A stretch of 64,000 bases of DNA, taken from the NCBI GenBank assembly GCA_029953675.1, contig JAMWBK010000007.1:806001-870000 (forward strand), in the 5' to 3' direction. Positions 30,061 through 41,466 of this stretch are shown here, piece after piece (positions within the stretch are counted from its first letter, which is position 1; the number at the start of each line of letters is the position of its first letter). The translations under genes and the position numbers were made by a program. Origin of the DNA: Rhodosorus marinus. Taxonomy: Eukaryota > Rhodophyta > Stylonematophyceae > Stylonematales > Stylonemataceae. The notes under the pieces are model-generated. The model saw only the letters and a program-made list of their open reading frames with translations. It had not been told where the DNA came from and made no database searches.

Positions 30061-30169
30061 TCCCCCTGCTTGGCAGTAGCAAAGAATACGGCGGATTGCG
30101 CCGTTGGATGCTTGACTGCAGAAAAGCCGTTGAACCCTACCGTGTTGGCCGAACACCATTGAATGCATT

Positions 30170-30590
30170 TCGCCACCGCTGAGTACAGCTACTCATTAAC
30201 ATCCAAACTGGCTCCACTGTCCAGGACGCTCTGGCACCGCTGGCGATCTAAGCGCTATGATGAAAATGATGATGAGAATTCTCGAGCGATGAGATCGCCA
30301 ATTCCAGAGTCGAGAATTCTCCATTTCACATCTAGAGAGTACACTCGTCAGATAGTTCTCCTGGCTCAGACAACTCCTCTCTTGTACCGATCGCGAGTAG
30401 TTTGTATTCCAAGACAGCACCCAACGTCTCCAAGGTCCTCAAGGTCAAACCCAAACTCACCCAAAACAAGGGCGCGGAAATGACCATGTTCACCATGTTC
30501 GCTTTGCCTTAAGCAAGAAGACCATGTCGTACTGGACAGTGGAGCCAGTTTGGATGTTAGCGAGTAGCTGTACTCAGCGCTGTCGAAATA
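30170..30590. mobile_element. Inverted pair of retroelement protease-like fragments
   Basis: The ~50-bp block at 30178-30230 returns in reverse complement at 30530-30585. On the plus strand of the right copy it reads VVLDSGASLDVSE before a stop. DSGA preceded by hydrophobic residues is the active-site pattern of LTR-retroelement aspartic proteases. The left copy reads LDSGASLDVNE on the minus strand. Only this short coding part is recognisable. Confidence 0.55.
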
Positions 30591-30604
30591 CTTTCAATCG
30601 TGTT

Positions 30605-31120
30605 CGGCCAACACCGTAGAGTCCTAAAGCCGCTATAGATCTGTCGTTGCCGAACTTGTTCCCGGATTCCGTCCAACTGTTAGGTCGTGACCAGAATTCT
30701 CGAAAGGGACGGTCGTTCGGCAGGTCTAATGCTTTTATCGTTTTCGTTCTCGTCTCTGGCGCCGCTGGCGATCTCATCTAGTTAACTGGTCCTGCGGAGA
30801 GTCCCCCCGCTCGGCAGTTGACGGATTTCTCCAGAGTCTAACAGCGTTTTCTGGAGTCCCTAAGCATGCAACCGAGAAATCCGGCGTATTTTTTGTACTG
30901 CCAAGCAGGGGGACTCTCCGCAGGACCAGTTAACTAGATGAGATCGCCAGCGGCTAGAAGAGACCGCCAGAGGCACCAGAGACGAGAACGAAAACGCTAA
31001 AAGCAACAGACCTGCCGAACGGCTGTCCCTATCGAGAACTTGGTCACAACCTAACAGTTCGACGGAATCCAGGAACAAGTTCCGCAACGACAGATCTATA
31101 GCGGCTTTAGGACTTTACAG
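30605..31120. repeat. Large inverted repeat (~220-bp arms, ~70-bp spacer)
   Basis: The left arm of about 30605-30820 and right arm of about 30895-31120 are imperfect reverse complements. Shared blocks include CCTAAAGCCGCTATAGATC, the GTTAACTGGTCCTGCGGAGAG block and GATGAGATCGCCAGCGG. The pair directly follows the protease-containing inverted repeat, so both may be rearranged parts of one element family. Confidence 0.8.
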
Positions 31121-31581
31121 TAGCTCGGTGAGGAGGTGCTCTGTGTAAGAGTCGCCCACTTTCAAAGCCGGGATCTGAGTTCGATCCTAGACGAAGTTTA
31201 CTCCGCCAGGAAGATGCAAGCGTTCCTATGGGAATTGATTTGGATGTGAGTTGAGCAGACTCCGCTTGGCTCTGTGGTTGAGATTTCCTTGGTCCTATTC
31301 CTTTCTGGATCTATTTTCTTTACACATGTTCTAATCCCCGTTCTGCGTTCGTTTGTAACTCCCTGTCAAGGTTTTGGGGGTGAAAAGGAAACGGAACAAT
31401 CTGATGTTCATATCAGCGGGTCAGTCTGCTTCCGCCAGAATCTTTGGCACTCTGACAAAATCGGATTCTAGCAGCGGGGCTTCTTCCAGCATTTCATCCC
31501 TAGGCAAGAGCATTTTTGTGAGTCATCTCTGCGTCAAGCTGGCGAAGGAAGTGGTTGGTTCTAGGCAGAAGCTGGGGTAGC
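31121..31581. other. Intergenic region downstream of GatC
   Basis: No gene recognised. Around 31115-31185 a TAGCTCGGTGAGG block and an AGTTCGATCC block resemble Pol III A and B boxes at tRNA-like spacing; the sequence does not fold as a tRNA by eye. Confidence 0.35.
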
Positions 31582-32072
31582 TCACTGTGCAGGGAAAATG
31601 GTCGGTGTATCCTCCCTCAGGACGTTCCACAAGTCTTCCACCCTCAGAGTTGGTTCTACTCCGCTGACATCCACAGAGTTAATCTTCAATTCGTCCACAA
31701 GTTTCAAGAAGGTCAAAGAAACATCGTTAGTCCTCCGCAATATCCAAGAAAAAGAGGCGGAATAATTGGACGGGGGCCACCCGTACCTGCTCAACAAACC
31801 CAACAATCTTCTGTAACTCCGGCGTAATTCTGTCCACTTCCTCGTTGCTTAGCTGCAAAGCAGCGAGCTTTGCAGTCTTCTCAACCACGTCTCTCGTTAT
31901 TTCAACCTATATAGGAGAAAACAATATCCCTTCTTCAGCACCGAGAGGCAAAAGACAACATCGAAGATGACCAGCACTCAACCTGTGTACTACAACATCG
32001 AACTGATCTCCTTGAAGCTCCTCTCCAAGCGGTCGTTCCGAGTCTCAGTGAGGACAACACAAACGCTGACAT
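31582..32072 (-). CDS. gatC: GatC, Glu-tRNA(Gln)/Asp-tRNA(Asn) amidotransferase subunit C, organelle-targeted, 3 exons
   Basis: Exons (complement): 32072-31983, 31906-31787, 31683-31582, giving 103 residues. GatC stabilises the GatCAB complex that converts mischarged Glu-tRNA(Gln) to Gln-tRNA(Gln) in plastids and mitochondria. The first exon encodes a 30-residue leader rich in Ser, Arg and Leu without acidic residues, as expected of a transit peptide. Exon 2 has the GatC helix pair (KTAKLAALQLSNEEVDRITP, then ELQKIVGFVEQ). Exon 3 has the hallmark DVSGVEPT and NVLREDTP. All three exons are too short to stand out as long open frames. The start ATG lies two bases after the stop of another minus-strand coding segment. 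Confidence 0.9.
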
Positions 32073-32074
32073 TG

Positions 32075-32693
32075 TTAGGAAGAAGCTTGTCCGAGTTTAT
32101 CTGAGACTAGAATCATCAACTGTTCGATTGTCTCTCCTCTCCCGACCCCCACAGCTTCTCCTCTAGCCGGCGTCTTGATCATGACGGTCGAGGTCGACAA
32201 TCTGGTCTCTGGAAGAGGAAGGGCAACCGATCCCATTGAAACGAAGATGGATTTAGAAAAGACCAGCTGGATAGGATCTTCAGAACTAGAAAGAAGAATC
32301 CTTGAGCGTGAAAAAAATTCGACGTAGATCTTAGGAAGATGATTCTAGCCCCTGGTTTGTCCCGTTGTCTGGTGTGGTCCCTGCCACCAGTACTTTGATC
32401 CGACTGGCAGATGTCAGTAGGGCATGAGGGTGGAGTTGTATTGAAAAGGACTCCTTAACTTTTTGCCTAAGCTTTCAGAAACAGCTTCTCTCTACGCAAC
32501 CTTGCGATTCGATTCTGCTTTATGGCGCCTGAAGGAGAAGGGGTCGGCTGAGAAAGACGAGGAAACGCGACTTGGCGATGGAGACCATAATATTCCCGTC
32601 TTCCGGTTCACAAGAACAAGAGTAACCGCCCAAAAAGCCGAGTAATTCCTCGACGACCCCACCCAGATCCGCCAGGGACAGACTATCGACCAT
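32075..32693 (-). CDS. Unassigned coding segment(s) immediately upstream of gatC
   Basis: The terminal exon is open from the acceptor near 32286 (TTCTTTCTAG) to TAA at 32077-32075, about 70 codons. It begins SSEDPIQLVFSKSIFVSMGS and ends in an amphipathic helix (ETIEQLMILVSDKLGQ). An ATG at 32693 opens a plausible first exon (MVDSLSLADLGGVVEELLGF). A middle exon around 32350-32440 may carry SASRIKVLVAG. I could not fix the middle splice sites, so the full model is unresolved. The pattern of the last exon faintly recalls proteasome assembly chaperone 3 (PSMG3), but this is a weak impression. Confidence 0.4.
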
Positions 32694-32814
32694 CTCGAGC
32701 TATAAAAAAACGTTCAGAGTTGAGCGCATATTTTCAGCTGCGAGGAGGATGGTGATACTTCTTCCACATCAATAAAAACTTCCCAACAATATCCTTTGGA
32801 AGGAAACAGATGAC

Positions 32815-33150
32815 TTGAGCAAGGAGTCAAGCTATAGACTCCATCTATCAAACCAAAGCCATATGCTCCATCCGATTCTCTCAACGGACGAGGTGGATCG
32901 AGTTGATTGATCACTGCTCATAACCACATTACGACCAAGACGCGATTAATGATGCGGATCCCAAAGTCTTCATTGAAGACTCTCTCTCTCCGTAAAACTT
33001 TGCATGGACTTAAGCTATAGACTCCATCTACCAAAAACCCAAGCCATACCAACTATGCGATTCCCTCAACGGACGGGGAGATGGATGGGGTTGATCATGA
33101 TCGCTGCTCATAAACATATTATGACCAAGACGTGATTGAACATTTGGATT
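32815..33150. repeat. Degenerate direct duplication, ~183-bp period
   Basis: A block starting near AGCTATAGACTCCATCTA (about 32830 and 33013) continues through a CTCAACGGACG block and a GACCAAGACG(C/T)GATT block in both copies. They are diverged and non-coding. The surrounding 32694-33892 stretch has no recognised gene. Confidence 0.7.
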
Positions 33151-33892
33151 CAGTAGTTTTCTCCCTCTCCCCCTCTCTCTCACTCCCTGTAGAAGATCGA
33201 TTCAGATGTGCTTAAGAGGACCCATTTCCTCGGTCCACATCGTACTAGCTTTCTTGTGGTCCTCATCTAATTGGAGCTGCAGCGAGTGTTGAAGGTCCTC
33301 CGCACAGCAAGAACTCTGTGGACAAACTTCGGGAGGACTCTCTCCCTTCGCTCAGGCTTTGAGAGCATAAAGTTTGGTCAAGTCGACCGTCTTGTTATTT
33401 AGTTTCCATATGCGGTCGCAAACGTCTTGTTCAAGCTGTGGCGATTGGCAGCAACCATTGAAACCGAAAAACGTTGGAAGGAGAGCTTTCCGATTATCCG
33501 ATCCGTTTTCAACAAGTAGCTGTCGACGCTGGAAAGAGCTAAGAGCTCACGAAGCTCGTCTTCTGGTTCTGACTCTGATCAGGCTGCTTCCGCTGTTGTT
33601 TTTGGTCTTCGTCAAAGGTGAGCCTGTTTTCACGACGTGCGGTGCTCGGGTTTCTTCTTCACGGCGGCACCCGCGGGAGTATTTGGGATGAGCGAGGACA
33701 GTTGTTGAGTATGGTTGGGAGGGCCGGGGTGGAGTTGGAAAGGGGCTACTGTAGCTTCTTCTTTGGGGTTTTGGGATGGTAGGCTTTGTTATTTCTCCTA
33801 GTACAATCTGGAGAACTCGAGGGAGTCTTGGTGTTGAGAGGAGAGCAAGTGTGAAGACTTGGAGGGCGAGGAAAGCAACGGTGAGGTCCACT

Positions 33893-34767
33893 ATGGTGGG
33901 AACGGCGGGAGTTGGGACGGCATTTATGCTGAGTACGTTGGCTGGGTTGAGTACTGGCATTGGTGAGTGATTATCCCCTTGAGCTGTACTTTGTCGCTGG
34001 TTTCGGTTCTAAACGAGCTTATATTTTTTCTTTGGTTTCCTCCTGTGAAAGGTGGGCTTCTGATGGTGTACCAAAAGGACTTGTCGTACGAAAAATTGGG
34101 TCTTTGGCAGGGTGCAGCGGGTGGGTTTATGCTGTGCGTATCCTTCGTTGATCTGCTTCCAGAAGTATTTGACACTGGTGTGTCGTATATCAGCTCTGGA
34201 TTGCTCTTCTCCGTCGGTGTTGGAGTCATAGCGGCGCTGAAGTATTTGGTTCCGGAGCCGGACTTAACCAAGCTTGGAGCAGAGGATGAAAACACGGCGT
34301 CTGTACTTTGGTCAGGTATACTGACAGCTTTTGGTATCGGCATCCACAACTTTCCGGAGGGAATCGCGGTTTTCATCTCGACCCTCCAGGGAATCGAACT
34401 AGGGCTTCCTCTTGCCATTGCGATTGGGCTGCACAACATACCGGAGGGAATGGCAGTGGCACTTCCCATCTACTTCGCAACGCAGAACAAATTTCGGGCT
34501 TTTCTGATATCCCTAATTTCTGGCCTGGCTGAACCTTTGGGCGTGCTGCTCGTCATATTGTTTTCACGGGGCGTACTGGACAAGGAAGTCGTTGCGCTCA
34601 TGCTCTCAACAGTTGCAGGTATCATGGTTTCCCTCAGTGTCTTTGAACTGATTCCACAAGCGGTGGAACATGCCGGCAAAAAGGCCGCGACGGTAACCAC
34701 CATTTTTGGATTTCTGAGTATGTCCGCGCTGCTGGTGGGGGTTGACCACTTGGGTTTAAAGGTTTAA
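33893..34767 (+). CDS. ZIP-family divalent metal transporter (ZupT/ZTP29 type), 2 exons
   Basis: Exons 33893-33962 and 34052-34767 give 261 residues, the usual size for ZupT-like ZIPs. It is a membrane transporter that imports Zn2+ or other divalent metals into the cytosol. The first exon is the first helix (FMLSTLAGLSTGIG). The family signature lies in helices 4 and 5: GIHNFPEGIAVF (His at about residue 120) and IGLHNIPEGMAVALP (about 150), with the metal-binding His, Asn and Glu all present. Eight hydrophobic segments are visible. An in-frame ATG at 33776 would add 39 basic residues; I prefer 33893 because it begins at the first helix. No His-rich cytosolic loop is present. Confidence 0.9.
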
Positions 34768-37238
34768 AGGACTGGTCTCTGAGTTTTCTAGGCTTTACGT
34801 ATTCCTAGTCAGCCCCGGCGGATCCCTGTGGACTCCTCGAAGGACGCTCATGCTTTGGAACAATCTCTTTTGCTCTCGTCAGCAACCCTGCCGGCTTTGT
34901 GAACATTCTAACTTATTCTTGGCTTCAGAGGACGGAGTCAATTGATCAGTGGCAAGGTGGAGAAAGCTGTGCAGGCGCTTTTCCTTTGTAAGCAACTGAA
35001 TGATATTTGACCTCGACCATGCTGACTGTCTCAGACAGCCTTGCATGATGGTCGTTTGAGTCCGTTCAAAAACAACCTCACATTCTTGTAAAAAGAAGAA
35101 AGCACGGTCACATTGTGCAGTGAAACAATCGCTGTCCCAAGTAAACATCAAATGCGTCCCGCTATAAAATGATTGCAACAGTAAAGTTTTATATAATATC
35201 ATAACAACATGGGACGGTACTAACAGATGAGACACCCTTTAGGCCAATAATGACTGAAAAAAATATTTCGTTTTTTTTCTCCAAAAAAACAACTGAAACT
35301 ACTCTCTGCCCTTTTCCTCACTGGAACATTGGCCCTCAACCCCGCCTTGTCCTGGCCGCGCTAATTTATCAGAAATTCTCAAAGGACTGGCGGAATACAG
35401 CTGGCTTCCGGAACGCACTCAGTCAATACAAAGATGCCCCCTCATCGCCAGACTCGCTCCCAAAAAAACCCCCCCCCCTGCTGCTCAACCTCTACGTCAC
35501 CAAAGTGTACACGAAATTTAAGCCAAAACCTGAAAAAGTCTTTGTGTGATGGGGGGTTGGGGCGGGAGAATTGGAATATCAAAATGCTGACGACAGGGGC
35601 CTAAGATGCCGCCCACCCTTTCAACAATCCGAACCACAACACGTGACTCTAGTTTACTATATTTTTGTCATAAATATCTTATGTAGAAGAAATAATGTTT
35701 TCAATACAAACAACATTAATAACTATGAACTAAAACCCTCTCTGAAGTACCAGAAACGAAAAATTCCAAATCATTTATTTACTTCATGTCCACAGAATTT
35801 ATAAAGACGTTTATATAGGATGCTTAATGTTGCTAAACGGACGATACTATGGACACATGTTACTTTATGATTGGTTTATAATTGGTCGGGGCACCTTTCC
35901 TCCTTCGCCGGGATGGAAAAAAGGCTAATTTTTTCACTAAGAAATGAATTTTTTCATTGCCGCTGAGGAGGGCCGTGAGTGTTGAGGACTCCATGGTGCC
36001 CCTAGTTGGATGTTTCCATTTGTTTTTGTCAGTTTAATAAATGTTTTAAGAACGGACTACGGTCTCAAGCGAGGGGAGGGACGGGGGGGGGTAGGGGGAA
36101 CCTTTTTAGAAAATTCAAGATATATAAAGAAAAGCTCCTAAATATTGAACTATTCTGTTCCAGATAAGTTTAATTGCGTCAATAATTTACTCAATAATCG
36201 TTATTTATGAAAATATTTCTAAATCTAAAACATGAACGCATCCCCCGAAAGTGTATTTAATCCCAACTCAGTCGCTCTGACAGGGAGACAACAAATTATT
36301 TGGATGCAAGTTTTTCAAAAGATATTTATTCTTTCCATTTCTAACATAGCGGAGGGTGTTCTCAAGTGGGAAGAAATCCGTTTTACCCCTCCAGAGGACG
36401 GTCTAAACCATTTCAACTTCAAAAAACAAATTGAAAAAAAACTAATTTAAGTAGAATTCCAAGGCCATCGCCCCCCCTGCTCAGTTCCTTCCTATTCCTC
36501 AAAACGAAAACCTACCCCTCAAAACCATAAAAAATTAACCCCCTCGTCAATTTACTACAATAATTCAACCAGAGATCGTTCTCTCCCCTCCCCCTCCCCT
36601 TCCCCCAAGCTAAAATAGCTCGTCTCCACCTCTTAACCCCTGTACGTTTAGCTGAAATATAGATGTGTTTTCTTCTAAAATATAATTTAAATAACTTTTT
36701 CAGATCAAATATGGAATAATTATTACGTTATTCAATAATATTAATATCTATAATATGAATATGCGATGGTAATATGGAATGGGGGGGTAAATAGGAAGTC
36801 GATGTCCAGAAGAAAAATAGAAAAGGGGGGGAACAAAAGAATTTTGTTAATTCGGAATAGTAGTAGACCACTTAAGAAGGGGGGCTGACGGGGAGGGGGG
36901 GGATTGGGCGTGTGTGTGTGCTTGCTTTCAACATCTGACGTTTTGCTCTCTTCCCAAGTTCGAAACCGAAGGAGAGCTGAGAGAAGTAGTATAAGAAAGG
37001 TTAGTTTTGAGAGGAGAAGGCGTGAAGGTGAGGGAAGGGGTGAGGATAGGAGTACGGGGCGGAGGGAAGCCAGGCTTACTTTTTGAGGGGTGGGGGGTTG
37101 AGGAGGGAAGGTTTTTTTTGTAGTTGTCTCATCTTGTTGGGGTTGATGCACTGGTGAGGGGGAAGGGAAGAGGGGGGGGGCGTTGCCCAGGGTTTTGGGA
37201 GGGAGGTTGGTTGGAGTTTAACTGGGGGAGGGTGAGGG
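34768..37238. other. Long intergenic region
   Basis: 2.5 kb without a recognised gene. 35640-36480 and 36650-36770 are AT-rich; 36060-36110 and 36770-37230 contain many G-runs. Several short frames (35250-35549, 36232-36450, 36741-37151) are low-complexity and have no family match. Confidence 0.5.
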
Positions 37239-38275
37239 ATGAATTTTAATATGGACTACTGGGACTACTCGACGTTCTCCAGCGGAGTTCCGTTGGCGCC
37301 GAATTCTGGGTTTGAGCCTAATCCGAAGGCTTCGGGCGGGCTGAGCAATGAGGACTTTGGGAGGAGTGCGGTGGAGGGCGCGACCGGTCCAGTCATTCCG
37401 GAAAGCCAGGTTAAGGAGCAGTCTTATGCCGTCTGGGATGAGCAGCAAATTGGTAAGACCTCGAGAATGCCGTTTGAGAGGACTCCTGTGGGCGAGAGTG
37501 CTATGTATAAGGACTTCCCGAGGAGAAAGCAAAGGGAACGTTCTCCAAGCAATGTGCAGGACTTGTATAAGACTGAATTGTAAGCATTTACAGAAAGTTT
37601 TCTCGTTATAGGTCTTAAAATGCCTACTCATCTGAGCCTCGCTGCTTTTCTTTCCTCGCCAGGTGTAACTCTTTTACGGAGAACGGATCATGTCCTTACG
37701 GGGCCAATTGTCAATTTGCTCACGGGGGTGAGGAGCTCCGAGCCGTAACTCGGCATCCTAAGTACAAGACCAAGTTGTGCAGAAATTTTGCGGAAAGAGG
37801 AAGCTGTCCTTATGGCTCACGCTGTCGCTTTATACATGGCGACGAGGACGATACAATGCTGGAGCACGATAGTGACAGCTTCCCCTTGCAAGGGCAGGCT
37901 GGCCCGGTCGGGCAGTTGCAGACGCAGCGAAATTCGCTCTACTTCCGGGCACCGAGCCCCGATGCGAAACTGCCTCCTGCGTTTCCGGCTATGGGACCAC
38001 CACATTCTGTGGCTGCTTTGCAGAGCCCTGTTGTGAAGGGGGATGTTTTCTCATTCAACAACGGGCTTTTGAATGCTGGTAGCGCGTCGGCCCCGACGTC
38101 TCGACAGGCTTCGCCAACGCCGAATCAAATGACTGGAGAGACACCGGTTAGAGCTTCCACGCCGACTCCGCAGGGCAGCTCAGGCATCGCAGAGTTGAGC
38201 GACGCCTCAGATGCTAAGGTTGACGCAAACGCTCCGAAAAGGCGTCTCGCCGTCTTCGCAAAGTTTGCAAACTAG
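37239..38275 (+). CDS. Tristetraprolin-type tandem CCCH zinc-finger protein, 2 exons
   Basis: Exons 37239-37579 and 37663-38275 give 317 residues. Proteins of this class bind AU-rich elements in mRNA 3' ends and recruit decay factors. Both fingers fit Cx8Cx5Cx3H: Cys115, 124, 130, His134 and Cys153, 162, 168, His172. They are separated by the canonical 18-residue linker. Each is preceded by the family lead-in (DLYKTELC and PKYKTKLC), and the linker has [13 protein letters not shown]. The intron falls one residue before the first Cys. The N-terminal 113 residues are Gly/Ser/Pro-rich; the C-terminal half is Pro/Ser/Thr-rich and probably disordered, ending in [12 protein letters not shown] second in-frame ATG at 37251 is possible. 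Confidence 0.93.
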
Positions 38276-39338
38276 CTCCCTGTTCTTTTGAACTACTCGT
38301 GTTCCAGCGAAAGCTGGTAACACGGGCAGGTCAGGGGGAAAGGGGATTGTGGGATGGTGGGGTGGTGGGCATAGAGTTGCAAGGAGGGGTTGCTGTTTTT
38401 TTAATTTTTTTGTTTTGTATCACAAGTTATTTGTAGGGCTGAAGCTGAAGAACCTACCGAAAATCAGTGCGAAGAGGTAGAATATCCTGTCGTAGATTTA
38501 TTCTCGCGGCGTAGAATGTTTTTTAATGTGTGGACCGAGCAGGGTCTGAATGCCTCTCTTTCTAGGAAGTTGGGATGATCCTGCTCGAGCAAAAACTGGG
38601 CTTGGGTTTTTTGAAAAGGGGCATGATTTTATTTGTTTTGTAACGGCGCCCTTCCTTTCTCTTAATTATCTGTTAACGTTCATAACACTCCGTTTCTTTG
38701 TCATAACAAGCCTATCTAGCCTTGCCGCCTGTACCCCGCTGCGCTTGAGATTTGAGTTTGGGGCTCATGGCATGCAACGTTTGTAGGAACAACGTAATCT
38801 CAATAAAAACTCAAGGAAACGAGTATTTAAGGGTCGACACTATTGGAAATGCACTTGGTCAGGGAGGATTGAGCGAGGCAACAGATCGACCTAACTCGAT
38901 TGAGAGAGGGTATAAAAAAGGAGAAACGAGAGATGGGCCAAAAAATGGATCCCCAAAACGACGCAGAAAATTGATCAACTCAAAAGTACCCTTGCTCTGA
39001 CCCGCAGGGAGGACCAGAGCAAGGGCCATCGTATACTGCCTGCCCGGAACGCACAGTTCAACGCCAGTTCTCGTCACAAAAAAAAATTCAACTACCCCAA
39101 CGAGCAGCTCTTCCGGGGTCTGATCACTCGTACAGGTACTCACGTTTGATATCCAAAGGGCCATGATGGTTCAAATTTCGAACCGACGATGTCGAGGATG
39201 CGGCGGTCGCTCTCTTGTGAGCATCGCAGAATCGTCGACGAAAAAAAGCACTTTAGTCACGGCTACCTGAACTGTGTATAAACAAGGAGGGGATACAAAG
39301 GGCAACGGAACAAAAGAGAGCGCGCGACCCTGTGATCT
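38276..39338. other. Intergenic region, 3' flanks of CCCH and PsbP-like genes
   Basis: No recognised gene. The two flanking genes converge here. Confidence 0.5.
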
Positions 39339-40377
39339 TCAAATGTTGTTGTAACTCTTCTTCACGTACAAAGAGCTCAAAACTTTTCGCAGGTCCGCTT
39401 CTGAGCTTGAGAAGTCAGCAATCTTAGCCTGAACGATAAACGAGCAGAACTGATCGGGTCAGTGGTGTCGTCCCGGCGAATACATCTTGTCCATCATTCG
39501 TACCTGGCCAGTAAACACATAGAGGTTCTTGTCGTTGATCGTGAGTCTGGAAATATATCTCTTCATGCCCCGAGTATTTTCCTGCGTGGACGCGTTCGAA
39601 ATGGAATGAGTTGGGGGTCATGAACGTTTGGCGACGTGTTTTCGAACTTCAGAAGAAAGTGCGGTCTTTGGCCGGGATCCGTACCACTTCGTACTCAATC
39701 TCATAGTACGTGAGGCCATCCATATCAAAAGAATCAAAGGCCAAAGCCTTTACACTGCGGTTTTGGGCGGTAGAGAGTGAGAGGAAGGGAGAAGATGACG
39801 ATAGGATCAGTTGATAGCTCGACGTGGAGATGAACTCTGCATCGTCACCTTAGTGTCCCATCTTTCTTCTTTTCAACTCCTAGAACCTTGTCCGCCACTT
39901 GTTCAGGACTTCCGAACTCCTTTAGACTGTTGATTTTCACAGGATCTACGACGAGGCCAACTTGGGCGGAGGTTCCGTCCTTAACGACCAGGACTTCGCT
40001 GACGTGGGTCTTTATTTGCTTCTTTGTCGCGGTCCATGCGGGCGGATATCTGTACACGTTGTTTCAAGATAGAAAACCGCGCTCAGAACAAAAATAAATC
40101 TAGCCTCACCTCGGCGAGAGGGAACCACTTACTTGAAAGTATAACCAAGCGATGAAGGGCCCTTCCACACCAACTCGGAGGTCTCCTCCTCAGCCAGCAC
40201 CTCACCACCCACAGACAAAGAAACCAACCCCGCAGCTCCAAACAAAACCTCCCTCCTCGATACCTTGACTCTCTCACCACCTTCAACCTCACGGATCACC
40301 CGCCCACGCTGACCGCGGACTGATGATCCACATCCCAAACTCCCAGCTACGAACCCCATCACCCACGCCTTCCCCAT
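39339..40377 (-). CDS. PsbP-like photosystem II lumenal protein, 5 exons
   Basis: Exons (complement): 40377-40133, 40049-39849, 39754-39685, 39581-39504, 39428-39339, giving 227 residues. PsbP-family proteins sit in the thylakoid lumen and support oxygen evolution or PSII assembly. The leader is two-part: a basic stretch rich in Gly/Arg/Val, then SRREVLFGAAGLVSLS, a twin-arginine (Arg41-Arg42) hydrophobic segment with cleavage likely after LA (about residue 62). The mature domain has the PsbP landmarks GYTFKYPPAWTATKKQ, AQVGLVVDPVKINSLKEFGS, DGLTYYEIEYE and KRYISRLTINDKNLYVFTGQ. This gene is the main evidence that the organism has a photosynthetic plastid. Whether it is PsbP proper or a PsbP-like (PPL) paralog cannot be settled here. 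Confidence 0.9.
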
Positions 40378-41466
40378 TGCTTTCCCCCTAAAAACAAAGC
40401 AACCTTCAAGCCTTCATAAACACTTCCAGCATCCAAAAAAGATCAAAAGGCTCCTTTATTACATCCACCTATTGCCAACATCTGCCACGAAAACTGACAA
40501 GGAGGTGCAAAAGGCTCGCTCTGACTTGACAATCACAACTCGCCTTCTTCCCAACGCTAATCAATCCGAGAGCTCATCACAGCCACTCGATCCGATTAAA
40601 CGCGTTTTGGCACATTGGGACAGTACTGTCCCAATGGGACTCCCTGTGTCCCAACGGAAAGTGTTTCGGGGAGTGAATTCTCAGTACCAATGAGGATATG
40701 ACTCTGAGAAGGTGGTGGGTCCAGCGAGAGAGGAAGGGTGGTCACAAGTGTGTGGCTACTAAACTGCGATGTGCAACCCAAGAGTTGCCTCTCCACAGCT
40801 TTGTCTTTGGCCGGTGGGATCCGAGCCTAGGTGCCTGGTGAGGCGGTGAAGGTCTGCCATTGTACGTTCTGCAAGTAGTCCGTATGATACGAAGTCCATC
40901 CGTATAAAGTTCTCTGGGTCGGCGACTAAACCCGTCTGTCGGATGAATTGTGAAAGTTCAGTAGTGACATCGTAGGCGTAAGACGTGAAATTTGCCAAGG
41001 AGCAGCCAATGCCACTAGCTAGGCTTCTTGGATGGGAAATTCACTATGATACGGCTCCCCTTCTTTTCTAGACGCGTTGCTAATCTGTTCGTGGAGAGAA
41101 CTGACGTTTTCGCAGCACCAAAGTTGATCTCAGGTTGCGCCTGCCGGCGGTCAAATCGTTACCTGCCGTGAGCTGAAGGCGCCCCTGGGATAACCTCGCG
41201 ACGCCATAAGCAGAACGTCTATGGACCGGTATTTCGTTTGAAGCTGATCGGCTGTCGTGCGGGTGCATTTGCTTTATCCTCTTCGCAGGGAGACGTGATC
41301 GCTTTCATTTGACCTGTCTGCCAGTGTACAGAACTGTTGTCGGATTGTAAGTTTTATTATGTGAATTATTCGATGTGAGCTGTCTTAATCGAAAGAGCTT
41401 TGTAAAGTTAGAATTGGTCAGGCCGCGTCAGAAGACGACAGAAAGTCCTGCTAGATCTCTGGGAGA
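40378..41466. other. Intergenic region PsbP-like / RtcB
   Basis: No recognised gene. Frames at 40596-40998 and 41080-41268 on the minus strand lack family features. Confidence 0.5.

Noticed and set aside
31115-31185. tRNA-like A and B boxes downstream of gatC
   Set aside because: The box spacing is plausible, but the arms do not pair; it may be a SINE relic, too weak to call.
32075-32693. Naming the segment upstream of gatC as proteasome assembly chaperone PSMG3
   Set aside because: Only a short pattern resemblance in one exon, and the middle splice sites could not be fixed; left unassigned.
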